A stretch of 64,000 bases of DNA from assembly GCA_964036665.1 (NCBI GenBank), contig OZ038531.1:2232001-2296000 (forward strand). The letters are read 5' to 3'. Of this stretch, positions 23,728-35,824 are shown piece by piece. The stretch is from Gordius sp. MW1 (taxonomy: Eukaryota > Nematomorpha > Gordioida > Gordea > Gordiidae). The translations under genes and the position numbers were made by a program. How positions within the stretch are numbered: position 1 is the first letter of the stretch; each line of letters begins with the position of its first letter. Under the pieces are notes generated by a model. It ran no database searches, was not told where the DNA came from, and saw nothing but the letters and a program-made list of their open reading frames with translations.

Positions 23728-23975
23728 TTTTCGAAAAATTGGCCTATTTGTGGATGGGTATATGTTCTTTTACCGAATTGTTTTTCTTAACCCGAGTATA
23801 ATTTCCTTTGGTCTGACACCAATAATATATTCTTAAGATAACACTTGAACGTTTTTTCGAAAAATCGGCGTAATTGTGGATGAGTATATGTTCTTTTACC
23901 GAATTGTTTTTCTTAACCCGAGTATAAGTTCCTTTGGTCTGACACCAATAATATATTCGTAAGATGACACATGAA
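23728..23975. repeat. Two-copy tandem repeat next to the inverted repeat
   Basis: A unit of about 125 bp (TTTTTTCGAAAAATTGGCC, then GAATTGTTTTTCTTAACCCG and CCTTTGGTCTGACACC) is present twice in tandem. It ends where the left inverted-repeat arm begins. Confidence 0.75.
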
Positions 23976-24436
23976 CGTCCTAAGAATACGAATAATATTA
24001 TTTTAAAGATTGTAAGAATTGAGGCCCTCCCCAAAAGGGGAGACAAATTTTAATCCTATGCGCTACAACTTTATTGTACCAAAAGTTAAGAGGAAAAATA
24101 TAATGATCAATTCTCGATAAATTTACAATTCATGATGATATAAACTTTCATATACAGATATTGATTAATGTTGCGTGTGTGCAACGTATAGTGGTTTTCT
24201 TTAAATATTTTTCTGGATCTTGTATATCGCATATACCAGGAGATTGATAAAGGGTGCGTATCTCCGATAATTGATCATTATATTTTTCATCTTAGTTTTT
24301 AGTATAATAAAGTTGTAGCGTATAAAAGTAAATCTAGTCTTCCCTTTTGGGGAGGGCCTCAATTCTTACAATCTTTAAAATAATATTAATCGTATTCTTA
24401 GGACGTTTAAGTGTCATCTTAAGAATATATTATCAT
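23951..24436. repeat. Long inverted repeat, about 160-bp arms
   Basis: Left arm 23951-24112 and right arm 24275-24436 are reverse complements with few mismatches (GATTGTAAGAATTGAGGCCC in the left, GGGCCTCAATTCTTACAATC in the right; loop ends at TGATCAATT/TTGATCATT). The loop is about 160 bp. It could fold into a long hairpin as DNA or RNA. Confidence 0.8.
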
Positions 24437-25195
24437 GTTCATTAAAAATTAAACATTAAAAAAATGAATTTACTCTCCCTTAATATTAATTTAATGTTGA
24501 ATTTTCACATCATTTTCTACTGTAGAATTAACACGCACAATTTCTAAAGAAATTAGATTTTAAAGTATGTTAAAAATAAAGCATGCATGAATGAAATGTG
24601 CAAAACGCTTAGTAAAATTATAATCTACATTGAGTGAGTGTTAATTATTTGTATTTTATTATTTTACTCTTCCCGTGTAAACCCACAATTTCCATAAACA
24701 AGGTACTAACGTAAGTTTAAATAAACATGTTAAATATAGAAAAATAAAATTATTAATTACCTTTATAACTAAAATTTGGCTTGTAACAGCATCTTCCTCG
24801 TTTAATTTAGAGGTTGAGATAGTTTTTTACAGAAATAATTAAGAACTAAATTCGCTTCTGTACGAGTGATGAAAAATTCAACAGATGACAACCAATGAGA
24901 TCATTTGGCACTTCGCAAAATATGTGTATTAAAATCGAAAATTATAAACCAATCATAGTATTCCTCTTTTTTAAACTTAAATAATTTCGCACAGTTAAGA
25001 CGAACAATCCTCTTTCCTTTTGTGATTTACAATACTCTTTCCTTTTGTGATTTGTCATTATGCCACAAGAGCAATTTATAGTATTTAATGGTTCTATTGT
25101 CAGACATCAGGCACCATCTAGTAAATTATTTTTTATTTTCAACTTTTTTATAAATTTAGATATTTCTCTTTTGCCTGGGGCAGTCCTTTCAACTC
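24437..25195 (-). other. Possible 3' exons of an unrecognised minus-strand gene
   Basis: On the minus strand, SKLNEEDAVTSQILVIK ends at a good donor (GTAATT, 24759-24760). A 53-nt AT-rich intron with an ag acceptor leads to 24705-24664 (YLVYGNCGFTREE, stop), followed by AATAAA. Phase is consistent. No upstream start or domain was found, so this is only suggestive. A 60-codon plus-strand frame at 25060-25245 is not recognised. Confidence 0.25.
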
Positions 25196-26788
25196 CTAAC
25201 TCGGCTCTTAAAACTATAAATGTGTGTGCACTTAGATTGATATAGTAAATATTTTATATTAATATAGAATAGTTTCTTATGAATGATAAATTCACCAAGT
25301 AAACAAAATAGTTAGTGAATCCTAATGCTAAATAAAAAAAATCAGAAGTTTGGGAGAAAACCTTGCAACTGTGTGAGCAAAAAACCAATGATAGAATTTT
25401 TTGTACATTGGAGGATCATCTTTTGTCTGATTGATCCTGTTCATAACAAAGCCTAGAATTGGTAACTACCATATCCCAATTTAAAGGTAATGACTTAACA
25501 TATAAACCTGCAAACTTATAGGCATCCTTAAGTCTACCACTGACACAAAACAACAAGATCCTAATGTGCCAAATTTAGACTTAACATCAAGTAAATAATC
25601 ATTTTTATTTCTGTTTTTAGATGAAACCCATGTTTCAGTTAGCAAATATACAGGTTTATTTGTCTTTTATGACTCATTATTTTAGTACTTTCTTTTAAAT
25701 CTCAATGTACTAATGCCACAAAAACTTATTCATAAATATAGAAGGACTCAACAAAGCAAGTTTTGTATAGGCAAATAAATAATTTTAAATCTAGATTTAA
25801 TTAGGACCCTAAAGGTTGCTGAAGAAAATGTGTGGGATGTGATGAACACTATTATAAATGGTAACATATGTTAAAATATCATTAATATGTTCTAGATAAA
25901 GAAAACATACCAGCGAATGTCAATATGAAATCAACAAAATATTTCCTAATATTTATATACGACAATTACTTATATAAGAATATGGAAAAAAATAAAATAG
26001 TCTTTCTACATTTATTAGTAAATATTTAATCTTACAGCCCTGTTGATGTTTTTATAATTTTTTACAAACATTAGTCACACTTCACCATAAAAAAATTGAG
26101 TATTTTCTTATCTCAGCTCTTATTTTGTATTATCCATGAGCATAGCCAGGTTTTGGATTGGGGGGGGGCAAAACATAATTTTTGTTAATTTTAAGGGTTT
26201 TTGTATTGAATTTTTTTTTTGTCATTGGCCCATGGTATTATCTACTTAGTATTTTAGCTAGTATCTAGATTATATATAAAAAGTTGCATAAGGTATGCTA
26301 TCTATTTAACATACATCACATTAAGGTTTGCAATCAAATATTAAGAATTAATAAGGCCTATTGAAATGACCTACATCATATTTTAGTTTGCAATTTATTA
26401 GAATTTTCTTATCAAACTTGCATCAAAAGTTTGAGATTTGATAAAATGTTTTATACCTAAGCAAATGAATAGTTTTATGGTTACCATTTTAAATATTTAT
26501 TTGACCTTGCTGAATCTTTCATGATTTTAATTTAAAACCATAGACTACATATATCAACAATTTATACACCCATGTTATCTAGCAAAAATATTTTTCTCAT
26601 ATCATTTTCTTATATTCATATAAATATAAACCCATTTAAATCCATGCTTTTGTATTCTTTTTAATATCCTTTTCTAACTAATATGTTTACTTAGTGAAAT
26701 TATCATTCATAAAAATTATTTTATATAAAAATATATTATTTAGTATATCAATCTAAGTGAGCACACACTTATATAGTTTTAAGGCCAG
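25196..26788. repeat. Long inverted repeat, about 115-bp arms, 1.36-kb loop
   Basis: Left arm 25196-25316 contains GTGTGTGCACTTAGATTGAT, GAATGATAA and AAGTAAACA. Right arm 26674-26788 contains ATCAATCTAAGTGAGCACAC, TTATCATTC and TGTTTACTT. The arms are inverted and diverged. The loop has no convincing gene; on the minus strand it shows coding-like scraps (LLTETWVSSKNRNKNDYLLD near 25640) in shifting frames, perhaps an old element. Confidence 0.6.
26140..26230. repeat. MITE-terminus-like fragment with G tract
   Basis: CATGAGCATAGCCAGGTTTT and GGATTGGGGGGGGGCAAAAC match the sequence inside the right part of the hAT at 22426-22460, so this is a fragment of that family. Confidence 0.45.
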
Positions 26789-26869
26789 ATTTTAATTATA
26801 ATATATTTATATTGTGCTTTTATATAAGTTAAAATATATTACCAATTTGCAATTTTTATTGATTTGTAA

Positions 26870-27270
26870 ATATTTCTAGACATAGTTATAGCAATTCATA
26901 TAATTTATTAAAAGCCTTTATTTTAATAGATTAATTATACCATATTGTATATTACTATTTAAATTTAAAGTATATAAGTACTAGACATAATTAATAGCAA
27001 TTCATATAATTTATCAAAAGCTATTATTTTAATAGACTCTATTGTATATTACTAATTATATTTAAAGTATATAAGTACTAGACATAGTTATAGCAATTCA
27101 TATAATTTATCAAAAGCTATTATTTTAATAGATTAATTATACCCTATTGTATATTACTAATTATAATTAAATATATATGTACTAGACACAGTTATAGCAA
27201 CATATGTGATTCAACAAAAGCTTGATTTTAATAGCTTAATTATAGTCTATTGTATATTACTAGTTACTAT
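26870..27270. repeat. Irregular tandem repeat, four units of about 90-115 bp
   Basis: CTAGACATAGTTATAGCAAT and variants recur at 26876, 26991, 27078 and 27182, each followed by CATATAATTTAT...AAAGC and ATTGTATATTACTA. Confidence 0.75.
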
Positions 27271-27423
27271 ATGAGTCCCTAACTTTATTAATTATATATT
27301 AATTGCATTATATCATATTCAATATAAATCAGAATTTTTTAATTTAAAATAAAGATTAGGTATCTTGCTTGTGTTTCATTTTTTTTTCATCAGTTGTCAT
27401 GTTCATCAGTTCGACCGGATTCA

Positions 27424-29373
27424 TTAAATTTAGAATCAGGCTAAACATTCTCCACTTTTGGGTGACATTTTTCAAATCGTAAATACGCGTTGCTTAAACG
27501 TTCTCCTACCGAACGAAAATAAACAACGCATCCGCGTTCGTAAATTTTTTCTTGCTTGATTACAAATAAACAAACAACGATGCGCCATTTTTTAATTTTA
27601 TTCCCATTTTATTTTCACCCATATCAATTTTTCGCTCAATTTAGTTATTGAGCTGTGCAATGGTAAGAACAATTACACATATTTTAAATATTTTTTAGAT
27701 ACAATATAGATATTATAAGTCTCAATGGAACTTTTGATGGTGGAAATGTGAAAAATATTATATTGCCTCTAAAATTTAAGAGAAGTTCAGGTTAGGTTAC
27801 AACAGAATAGAAAGTAATAATAATATTTTGTTAATTTATTTTGTAGTTAGGCAATAATCACATATTGAACCAAAAAAGACAAGAGCCTCAAACAATATCT
27901 CCTGTGAACAAATCTCTACCACGTGTTTTGAATTTCAACTTATTTAAAATGATGTATTTTTTATATAGAATAAACTATTTGTTATCATCATTTGTTAGTT
28001 CAAACATGGAAATTATTAAAACTGTATAATTTATAAAGGTTCTATAAGCTCTGAATCTTATAAGCAAGCCCACTAACAATAGAGGGTCAATAGAGATTAA
28101 AACATAGATATAAATTGAAACTACAAAAAAGGTTTTATAAATCATTAAAATGCAACATTGTTATTAATAAGTACAAATAACCTAAAATTGCATAGCAATA
28201 AGTTGTTTAAATGAGTGTGACACAATTTTAAGTACTACTTTTTCATTAACAAATATGTATTTAGTTTTAAATTAATGTAACTGACAATTGATTTCTTTTC
28301 ATCTCTTATCTGACCTTTCTATAGCTGATAAACATGGGCGTAGCCAGCTTTTAAATTAGAGGGGGCAAAAGGTATTTAGAAACTTTTCACAATTTTAGCT
28401 GTATTTTTGTAAAATTCTTGCATTTTTTTAGATTTAGAGGGTGGCAGTCGTCCTCCCCTGGCTATGCCCATGCTGATATATGTATAATCTTATACAAACA
28501 AAGATATTTAAATAGATATTAAAATGTGGACATGATTTAAAATTCCTTTATTAATAATGAGTATAATTTTTATCTTACTTTTAAATTAAGGGTTGTATGT
28601 ATTCTAAAATATAAAATTAATGCAGCATTAAATGTAATTACCAACAATTTGTTTTTCCCATCACAAATCTAGCTTTTTTATAGGTAATAAATCTGACATC
28701 TGATTTTTGTAAATTATATGTCAGGATTCTTAAAATAAAATTTGAATAATATAACTATGTAGACATGAATCATGAAATACTTTATTAGTACAAAATAGGT
28801 ATATATAAATTTGCTATATTGCTGTTAAAAATACAATTAATTGGTAAATATATATTAATTTGAGTAAACACTATCTTCATATTCTCTCTTTGCAAGGGGC
28901 AATTTATCAAAAAATTCTTTCTCTAAAATTTTATGTAAAAATCTTGATTATACATATAATAATTCTTACCAATGCACAAAATAGCAATTTTTATTCTGTT
29001 GTAACCTGAACTTCTCTTAAATTTTAGAGGCAAGATAATATTTTTTACATTTCCACCATCAAAAGTTCCATTGAGGCTTATAATATCTATATTGTATCTA
29101 AAAAATATTTAAAATATGTGTAATTGTTCTTACCATTACACAGCTCAATAACTAAATTGAGCAAAAAAATGATATGGGTGAAACTAAAATGGGAATAAAA
29201 TTAAAAAATGGCACATTGTTGTTTGTTTATTTGTAATCAGGCAAGCAAAAATTTACGAGCGCGGATGCGTTGTTTATTTTCGTTCGGTAGGAGAACGTTT
29301 AAGGAACGCGTTTTTACGATAGGAAAAATGTCACCTAAAAGTGGAGAATGTTTAGCCTGATTCTTAAATTTAT
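27424..29373. repeat. Very long inverted repeat, about 385-bp arms
   Basis: Left arm 27424-27810 and right arm 28992-29373 are reverse complements with few differences. Each contains GGCTAAACATTCTCC, CCTACCGAACGAAAATAAAC and ACTTTTGATGGTGGAAATG or its complement. The arms are less AT-rich than the flanks and hold CpG-containing words. The loop (about 1.18 kb) carries a MITE with its own target duplication. No transposase is seen. The structure could be a foldback element or an inverted duplication of a promoter/first-exon region: each arm has AATGGTAAGAAC pointing into the loop. Confidence 0.8.
28333..28472. mobile_element. GGGCGTAGCC-family MITE with 8-bp target duplication
   Basis: Inverted termini CATGGGCGTAGCCAGC and CTGGCTATGCCCATG are flanked by CTGATAAA and CTGATATA (7 of 8 identical). 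This ties the family to the hAT superfamily. Confidence 0.8.
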
Positions 29374-30940
29374 CTTTATTAGAAAACACGCACTCGGGAC
29401 ATAAATTTTTTGTATAAATAATGTTATAATTAGTAGATTTCATCAAAAATTAAATATCAAATTAATATGTATATTATTTCTATAGGTGCAACATACACAA
29501 GACTACTATTAATATTTTTTCTGTATAATTTGAAATTTTTTTTTTTTCAATGGGAAATCCCCCCTTCCCTTCCCTACGCCAATGAAGATTGCATTGAAAA
29601 CCCCCCTATAACAAAAAGGTTTAACTCTGGATAAAATCCATTGTGTTAGTAGGCATGATATTTTAGATATCTGGAAGCATGTTAAAAATGTCTAAAACAT
29701 TAAAATTTGCTTGTTAATTTTAAATTTTGCTTGGTTATTTTAAAATAAACAGTCATAAACTTTTAACATGTTTTGGGTCATATAGTCCAAAAAATCAAAC
29801 CTTGTGAAAGTGTACCCATTCATTCCAACAATCTTTAAAACTTTTGATATAATCACAGTAGCTGTAATAATTAGCAGCTTCAAACAGCCACATATTCTAA
29901 ATTTGCCTGAAATTATTATGTAGCAATGCATTACAGTAATTTAAATGTCATTGCCTAATGTACTTTTTTGTTATTTATGTATGTGATTATTTAAGTACAA
30001 GTAAACTTAACTAATTCTATGAATAAACACCTACACAAATATTCAATTGCCTTAACTACAATTTTCATCAGACCATACTGTTTAAATGTTGATATTAAGC
30101 ATGGATTATATGTTGATACTAATATAAATCTCTTTGTTATGAAAAAAAATGTATTTCCTAATTAATTTATCAGAATTTTGATACATTAATAGATTTGGAA
30201 ACATAATGTATAAAATTAGAATTAAATTGATCATCATTCCATATAATTCATAAAAAAGGAATTTTGAACAATTTATATTTAAGTAAAATTTGTTTCTGAA
30301 AACCTTCAATATTAATGAGATTGCAAAAATGATGTTTATAGACTAACTTATCCTGACCTATAAATATAATTTGCGTTCATTATTTTAAGGAAAATTAATG
30401 AAGCTGCGTTTAAAATTCTGCCATATCTCCAGTAATTTCTGTATTGAAGCACAATAAATTTTAAAGGCAAACAAATTAAGCATTTAACATTTTGGCATAA
30501 TACCAGTTTTATCAAAATTGATAAAAACTTATAAATTATTGCAATCATAGGGCCAGAAATACACAAAGAATTAAATGTAAACCAGCAATAATAGTTGACC
30601 ACTAAAATGAAAAAAATAAATGTATCATATCTTTAATTATATTCATGTTATTAAGTATAGATTTTATATAAATTTATATATAAAAAATAAAAGAAATTTA
30701 TAAGTTAAAAAAATCATAAACTAATAAATGTTCACCTAAGATATATCATGTCCACAAAAAATACCTATTTTTGTAAAGGTTAAAAGAATATTGATATCAA
30801 GCACTTTAATTATCTTTCATCAAAAATATAAATCAATCTATATTTAAAAAATTAATAAGTGTAGGTGTAAGACCATTTAAGTAAAATGATTTCAAAAAGT
30901 TGAGGCATTCCAATCAAACAATGTAAATTAACAGTGTGAG
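29374..30940 (-). other. No gene recognised; coding-like minus-strand scraps
   Basis: Several short minus-strand stretches look protein-like, for example MWLFEAANYYSYCDYIKSFK with KDCWNEWVHFHK (about 29903-29800, ending at a GTTTG donor) and YGLMKIVVKAIEYLCR (about 30086-30040). Candidate 38-42-nt introns lie between them. I could not chain them into one consistent frame and recognise no family. Given the tiny introns of the next gene, a real gene here is possible. Confidence 0.25.
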
Positions 30941-30951
30941 ACAATAGCAAG

Positions 30952-30957
30952 TTTATT
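30952..30957 (-). terminator. Polyadenylation signal of MRPS18B
   Basis: AATAAA on the minus strand, four bases after the MRPS18B stop codon. Confidence 0.7.
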
Positions 30958-30961
30958 TACA

Positions 30962-31804
30962 TTATATAGCAGAAGATTTAATATAACTTTTTCCATAATG
31001 TTTAGAAAAATAGTCTTCAAAATTATATTTTACATAAGGTAACTTAAGTTCCAAAAAACCTATAATCATGTAAGAATATGGTTTGTTATGCAATTTACCA
31101 TAATCAAATGCTTTTAAGGTCTGAACTTTTAATTTGAAATATTTTTCTTGACAGAGTCCTAATGTGTAATGCATAAATTTATAACAATTTATATACCTGT
31201 TACAAGGATAGGCAAAATCTCATTAGTATAAGGACATATAAATTGTTGAAGCAAGTTAACATTCTAAAAAATTAAAATTTTAAATGTTATAGTACCCTAT
31301 AATCAACAACTAAATACTGATCTCTGCAAAGGGGACAAGGACTGGCTGACACTATAGTATCTTCTTTCTATTTGGATTTACAAAAATGTAACAAATATTA
31401 GTACTATGCAAGATTTCCGTGCAATTTTAGGTGGCCTTTGTCCATAATGATTTCTACGATAATTTTTCCAAACAGGATCACTCCCATAGGTATCAAGGTA
31501 AGCTAAATACATAAAAATTAAGCATATTTAAGGCTTACCAGAACTCACTAGATACCTCATGCTTTCATCTAAAGATATTGGCTTTATCTTTGTTTTCCCA
31601 CTTCTTATAATTCTAAAACCATGTTCATCATATTCTTCCTCGAATCCCTCAGGATTAGGTAAGCTTGAATCTACATTCGTAGAAAAAGTAACGGATGGTT
31701 TCTTAAATTATATATTAGTTATAAGGTTAAAGGTATACTTGAAACGCAACATTTTCGATATTTTTAAAAACACATGTAACTAAGCGTTTACAAATATTTT
31801 GCAT
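30962..31804 (-). CDS. MRPS18B: Mitochondrial ribosomal protein S18B (small subunit), 207 aa, seven exons
   Basis: Exons (minus strand, 5' to 3') are 31804-31739, 31701-31539, 31502-31405, 31367-31296, 31263-31197, 31158-31099 and 31059-30962. All borders are GT-AG, and the joined 624-nt frame has no stop until TAA. The N-terminus (MQNICKRLVTCVFKN) is basic and hydrophobic, as in a mitochondrial targeting peptide. The middle is diagnostic: YLDTYGSDPVWKNYRRNH, PPKIARKSCI, SPCPLCRDQYLVVDYRNV with its CxxC, LLQQFICP, then TGLCQEKYF. The family has the order YGxxPVWxxYRRNHKG - TRKTCI - CPICRD - DYRNVxLLxQF - TGVC. The protein is part of the mitochondrial small ribosomal subunit. It is shorter than human S18B, whose long C-terminal tail is missing. 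The six introns are only 32-39 nt. The start was chosen because it gives the targeting peptide and the correct phase. Confidence 0.93.
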
Positions 31805-34059
31805 TCCGTAAACAAAATTATCCTCAACCGTAAATTAGAGTTAACCAGTCAATTTTCCGCTTTCTTTTTTTTAGGCAGACATCTTGGATATTTTCAATAT
31901 GGTTGGCTTACACATCCCTAAATTTTGTGTTATTTAGCTAGGATCTTTGCTGATTTTCTATATAATATTGCAAATTTGTGCTGTGATTATATAATTTGAC
32001 TAAAAACAAATTTATAAGGGCTTAAAACGTTTTAAAATTCCCATTTTGATTTGGTGTAGATTGTAAAACAAAATCAAACAGTTTAGTCATTTAGCTGAGC
32101 CTATAAAATAAACTTCAAAATTATTGAAACAACTTAAATTTCCTTGGAACTATTCATTACCTTGGAGGATCTCTAAATTCCATATGTAAGATTTCACTTT
32201 TTTTTAATTTTAATATTATATACATATATAAATTATTTTTTTTTCTCAATATAAATGATTTCATAATAACAAACTATAAGTCTTATAACAAATAAAGGTG
32301 TTATAAGATAAATCAAATGTTCAATAAAACCACCATATATTTTGTGATATGATTGACATCCATCTTTTATTTTTAAAATTTTTTAGGCGCGCCACCTTTA
32401 AAATATAATAAAAAAAATTTGACTTAATCTCCACAAAATTCAAATGTATATCTTTTAATAAACAAATAAAAAACATTTTGGGGGATAACTTACATTTTTC
32501 CATCGATTTAATAAGTTTGGATGACTTCATATTGTAACAAAATTGTTTATAAACAATGACTATTATTAACCTTTGTTTTAACCTAAATAAAGCAGAAGAA
32601 TTTTAACAAAAATTTATTTTTCAATTATATTATATATTAGTAAGTCTAAGTTTATATATATTTCCGCAGCTCTAAGTTACTTAATCCTTTGAAAAACAGT
32701 AAATTATATCACAAATTTTTAATATTTTTAAAATTTGTTATATGTTTGAGTTAAAATTCAAAAATAAATATGTGTATTCTTGAAGCGTTATTAATTAGAC
32801 TAATCTATTTGTCCTTTATGCTTTTGTATATAGGACTTACCAATAGATTTTTACACAAAGCTAATCCTGAAATTATAATAATCTACAAAACTTTTGAGCA
32901 GGTTTTATATAGTGTTAAATTAAAAATTAAATATTTAATTTTTATTTTGTCGATTCATTTTTGCCCTGCTCAAGCCCAAATCCTAAATTGGTCGAATTTT
33001 TAGATAGTCGCCATATTTAACTTTAAATCACAAACTGACGAATACATGATTTATTCAATTCTTGTTTTATAATAAAAAAATTATTTATTAAAATTATCAA
33101 AATGGTCGTCTTCCTTTATGATTTTGAGGCAAAAATTTTATATCATTACATTAATCAATTTTTACAATATCTTTCAAATTTTTAAATTTAAAAAAATATC
33201 GTTAGTTTGGATTTAAGATCTACAACAGGCCGACCCCCGTGTAGATCTCTATTACATTTAAGGTTAATCATTTCAATTTTCGCGATAAAACAACATTTAT
33301 CAATATATTTTCTTCGAATAATCTGAATCAATAAAAAATCTTAATGTTAATTTATTAGTAAAGTTGTGTATAGCTAAGTCAAATAAATCAAAATTAAATT
33401 TTAGAGAAATGGGTACCTTTTATGAGCTAGCTAAAAAGCTGCTTGATAATAACACCAAATTTATAAAAATTTGAAATAATTGAATAAAGTAAAATTGTAG
33501 GGAGAAATCTATAATTAAAAATGCTTTGTAACTAAACTAAAAAGGAGTTACAGGAAATAAGAATGGTATAACACAGTATTTGTTTAAACAAATCTTTTAG
33601 ACAAAAAAGCAAATAAATTATTTCTCTAGCGCGTTCGTGATAAGCTTATAATTAACTAGTAGAATTCTAAGATCGCCTATGAATTTTAGGCCCGCTCGAG
33701 CCCCTTCTTTTAATTACAGGCCCGTTTCGATTTGAAAACTTCTATGCCCGCCCGAGCCCGTCATTTGGTTTGTTTGCAACTTATAATACTTTGCAGTATA
33801 CACTCACGAATAGCTGTTTTTTACATTGAAATTAAGCAATTTGGGCCCCCATCTTAAGAGAGATACAAATATATGATCCTTAGCTGTTTTAACAATTTTA
33901 ACTATATTTACAACGTAGTTTTTATTTTTTCCTTTTTTAAGTCTTTAATTTGGTGATATTAGCTCACTGTTAATTTGTGAAGGTAAATGATAAAATTCAG
34001 CATGATAAATAGCGTTTAGTTTGTTAATATTGTCTATGTCCCTAAGATGTCTGACTTGG
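31805..34059. other. Intergenic, AT-rich; two weak minus-strand coding hints
   Basis: No gene recognised. At 32321-32530 a minus-strand frame starting MKSSKLIKSMEK contains a 42-nt GT...AG segment of intron-like composition. Near 33190-33280 the words AGATCTACA and TGTAGATCT form a 9-bp stem around a 16-base loop, and the minus strand reads NRDLHGGRPVVDLKSK. Near 33690-33770, GCCCGCTCGAGCCCC and GCCCGCCCGAGCCCG belong to the GCCCG-motif hAT family (fragment). None is strong enough to call a gene. Confidence 0.35.
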
Positions 34060-34219
34060 CATGGGCGTAGCCAGCATTGGAATTAGAGGGGGGGGGCAAT
34101 AATGATTGAGGGGGGCAAAATGATCATTTTCTGAAATTTTATATTTTTAATTAATTTCAACAATTTTTGCATTTAGAGGGGGGCAGCCGCCCCTTCCTGC
34201 CCCCCCGGCTACGCCCATG
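34060..34219. mobile_element. GGGCGTAGCC-family MITE, intact ends
   Basis: Inverted termini CATGGGCGTAGCC and GGCTACGCCCATG, 160 bp long, with the family's AGAGGGGGG and GGGCAAAATGATCATTTT blocks. A target duplication is no longer visible. Confidence 0.75.
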
Positions 34220-34829
34220 CCAATATATTAATCAGTTTTATAGGGTTTAAGTTTGAGATGTGATTAATTTAAGGGGTAGAAATTGTTAGATGTTTTGAAC
34301 AAAAATATCTACCTTTAATGTGAATGCAAGTAAATCACTTTTGTATATCCCCGTTATGTTGTTTTGAGTTATTAAGCACTTTAATTACCATCTTTATGTT
34401 GTTAAGAGTTTCAACATAATATTAATTGACTTTAATGATTGTCATCTACAGAGGCATGAGACTTTTTTGGCAAATTATTTGTACGGTCCAACTTTTTTAG
34501 GGCGCGACCCGAAAAACAAATATTTGCGTCATATTATAACTTGTCAATATACCCTAGTTAATTAAGACCAAATAGCCACATATGATGATTAAGCATAAAA
34601 CCACATCTGGCGTTGTTAGTTAATTTTATGTTTTTTTTGGATAATATTATATTCCACAGTGAGATTATTTTATTTACATTATGACTAAATGAATTATATA
34701 TATTAAAATATAAGCCTTGACCGCGTTAGAGTATTTGAACCTTTCTACCTAAAATTTAGTTTATAATAGTAATTTTTTTTAACATCTTTGGTTGTTAGGT
34801 TGTACCCATGACTTTAGGTGACGAATGTT

Positions 34830-35140
34830 TTAAATAAGCTGCTGTTTATATGCTACTTTAATTGTGCCTACTGAACATTTAAAAAAACGGTATAATTTCT
34901 TTTGCACATCCGGCTTATTCATAGCTTTTTCTTCTTCTTTATCAAGTATTATGATGTCCCGCAGTCGTGGGGTTTGCTTTGATAAGTTTCTTCCATCTTT
35001 GGCCGACTTTTCCTCCACGTGCACGAGGTCGTCCTCTTCTCCGATACCCCCATATCCAGTACTTTTCGATTTATATCATTCGTGTCCCTTAGTATATGCC
35101 CATACCACCTTAGCCCATTTTCGTTAATCATGTCCACCAT
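34830..35140 (-). pseudogene. C-terminal relic of a non-LTR retrotransposon RT (endonuclease-RT type)
   Basis: The minus strand reads ENGLRWYGHILRDTND, and in other frames a decayed Arg/Pro/Lys segment (VHVEEKSAKDGRNLSK) and LRDIIILDKEEE. From family knowledge, RWxGHVLRxxD followed by a GRGRPxxxW segment closes the ORF of RTE/jockey-like elements and of the domesticated craniofacial-development-like proteins. Three frames are needed, so it is dead. Confidence 0.6.
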
Positions 35141-35816
35141 AGGTTAAATACCCTAGCTTAACAAAAAGCAATCTCTTTGGATTTAAATAGTGAAAATATG
35201 TGACTTTAAACTCGAATATATATTGTTAATCAAATCATACGTTTTAAATTGTTTTTAATTATTTGAAACATGATGCCAATTAGTTTTATCTTTAATATCA
35301 TCGGAATGCACCTTACACGATAACAATTGATTGTTTTGGTTGGGCAATAAACTCTTTAAATGTATATATTTAGTATGTAAAATCATGTTGACGAAGGCAA
35401 AATATTAATACAACATAATCTTATCCATGCTAAGCAATGAAATTTAGTGTTTGTATTTTAGGATTGTGCACGTATTTATTAGCGTTAATAATAATTTATT
35501 TTTATATTTATCTAATATATAATCTTTTTTTTCTTCAAATCCTTGCTCTTGTGGCAACATTCAATGCAAATTTTCTATATAAAATGCGATAGGTGATTTG
35601 CACTATAGTTTGCAAATCAAAAATTGTACATTCCATTTTAATAGGCTTAATTATCTTAAACAACTCGACTTCATAACTCTATTGCAATTTTGAAAAAAAG
35701 TATATGCCTCCCATTTTTTACATAAAATTCACTTACTTTCATACTTAAATATTATATTAAATTAGAAATTGCTAAAAGTATAGTCACCTCTTATTAACCC
35801 ATAGACTATTTATACA
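35141..35816. other. AT-rich stretch, no feature recognised
   Basis: No coding or repeat structure seen. Confidence 0.45.
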
Positions 35817-35824
35817 ATATACTT

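Larger units (their letters stand above)
22658..24270. repeat. Dispersed direct repeat pair, about 80 bp
   Basis: AGTGGTTTTCTTTAAATATT followed by TCTGGATCTTGTATATCGCA and ACCAGGAGATTGATAAAGGG occurs at about 22658-22740 and again at about 24190-24265. In the first place its last 40 bases are repeated once more. The second copy sits in the loop of the inverted repeat at 23951-24436. Confidence 0.7.
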
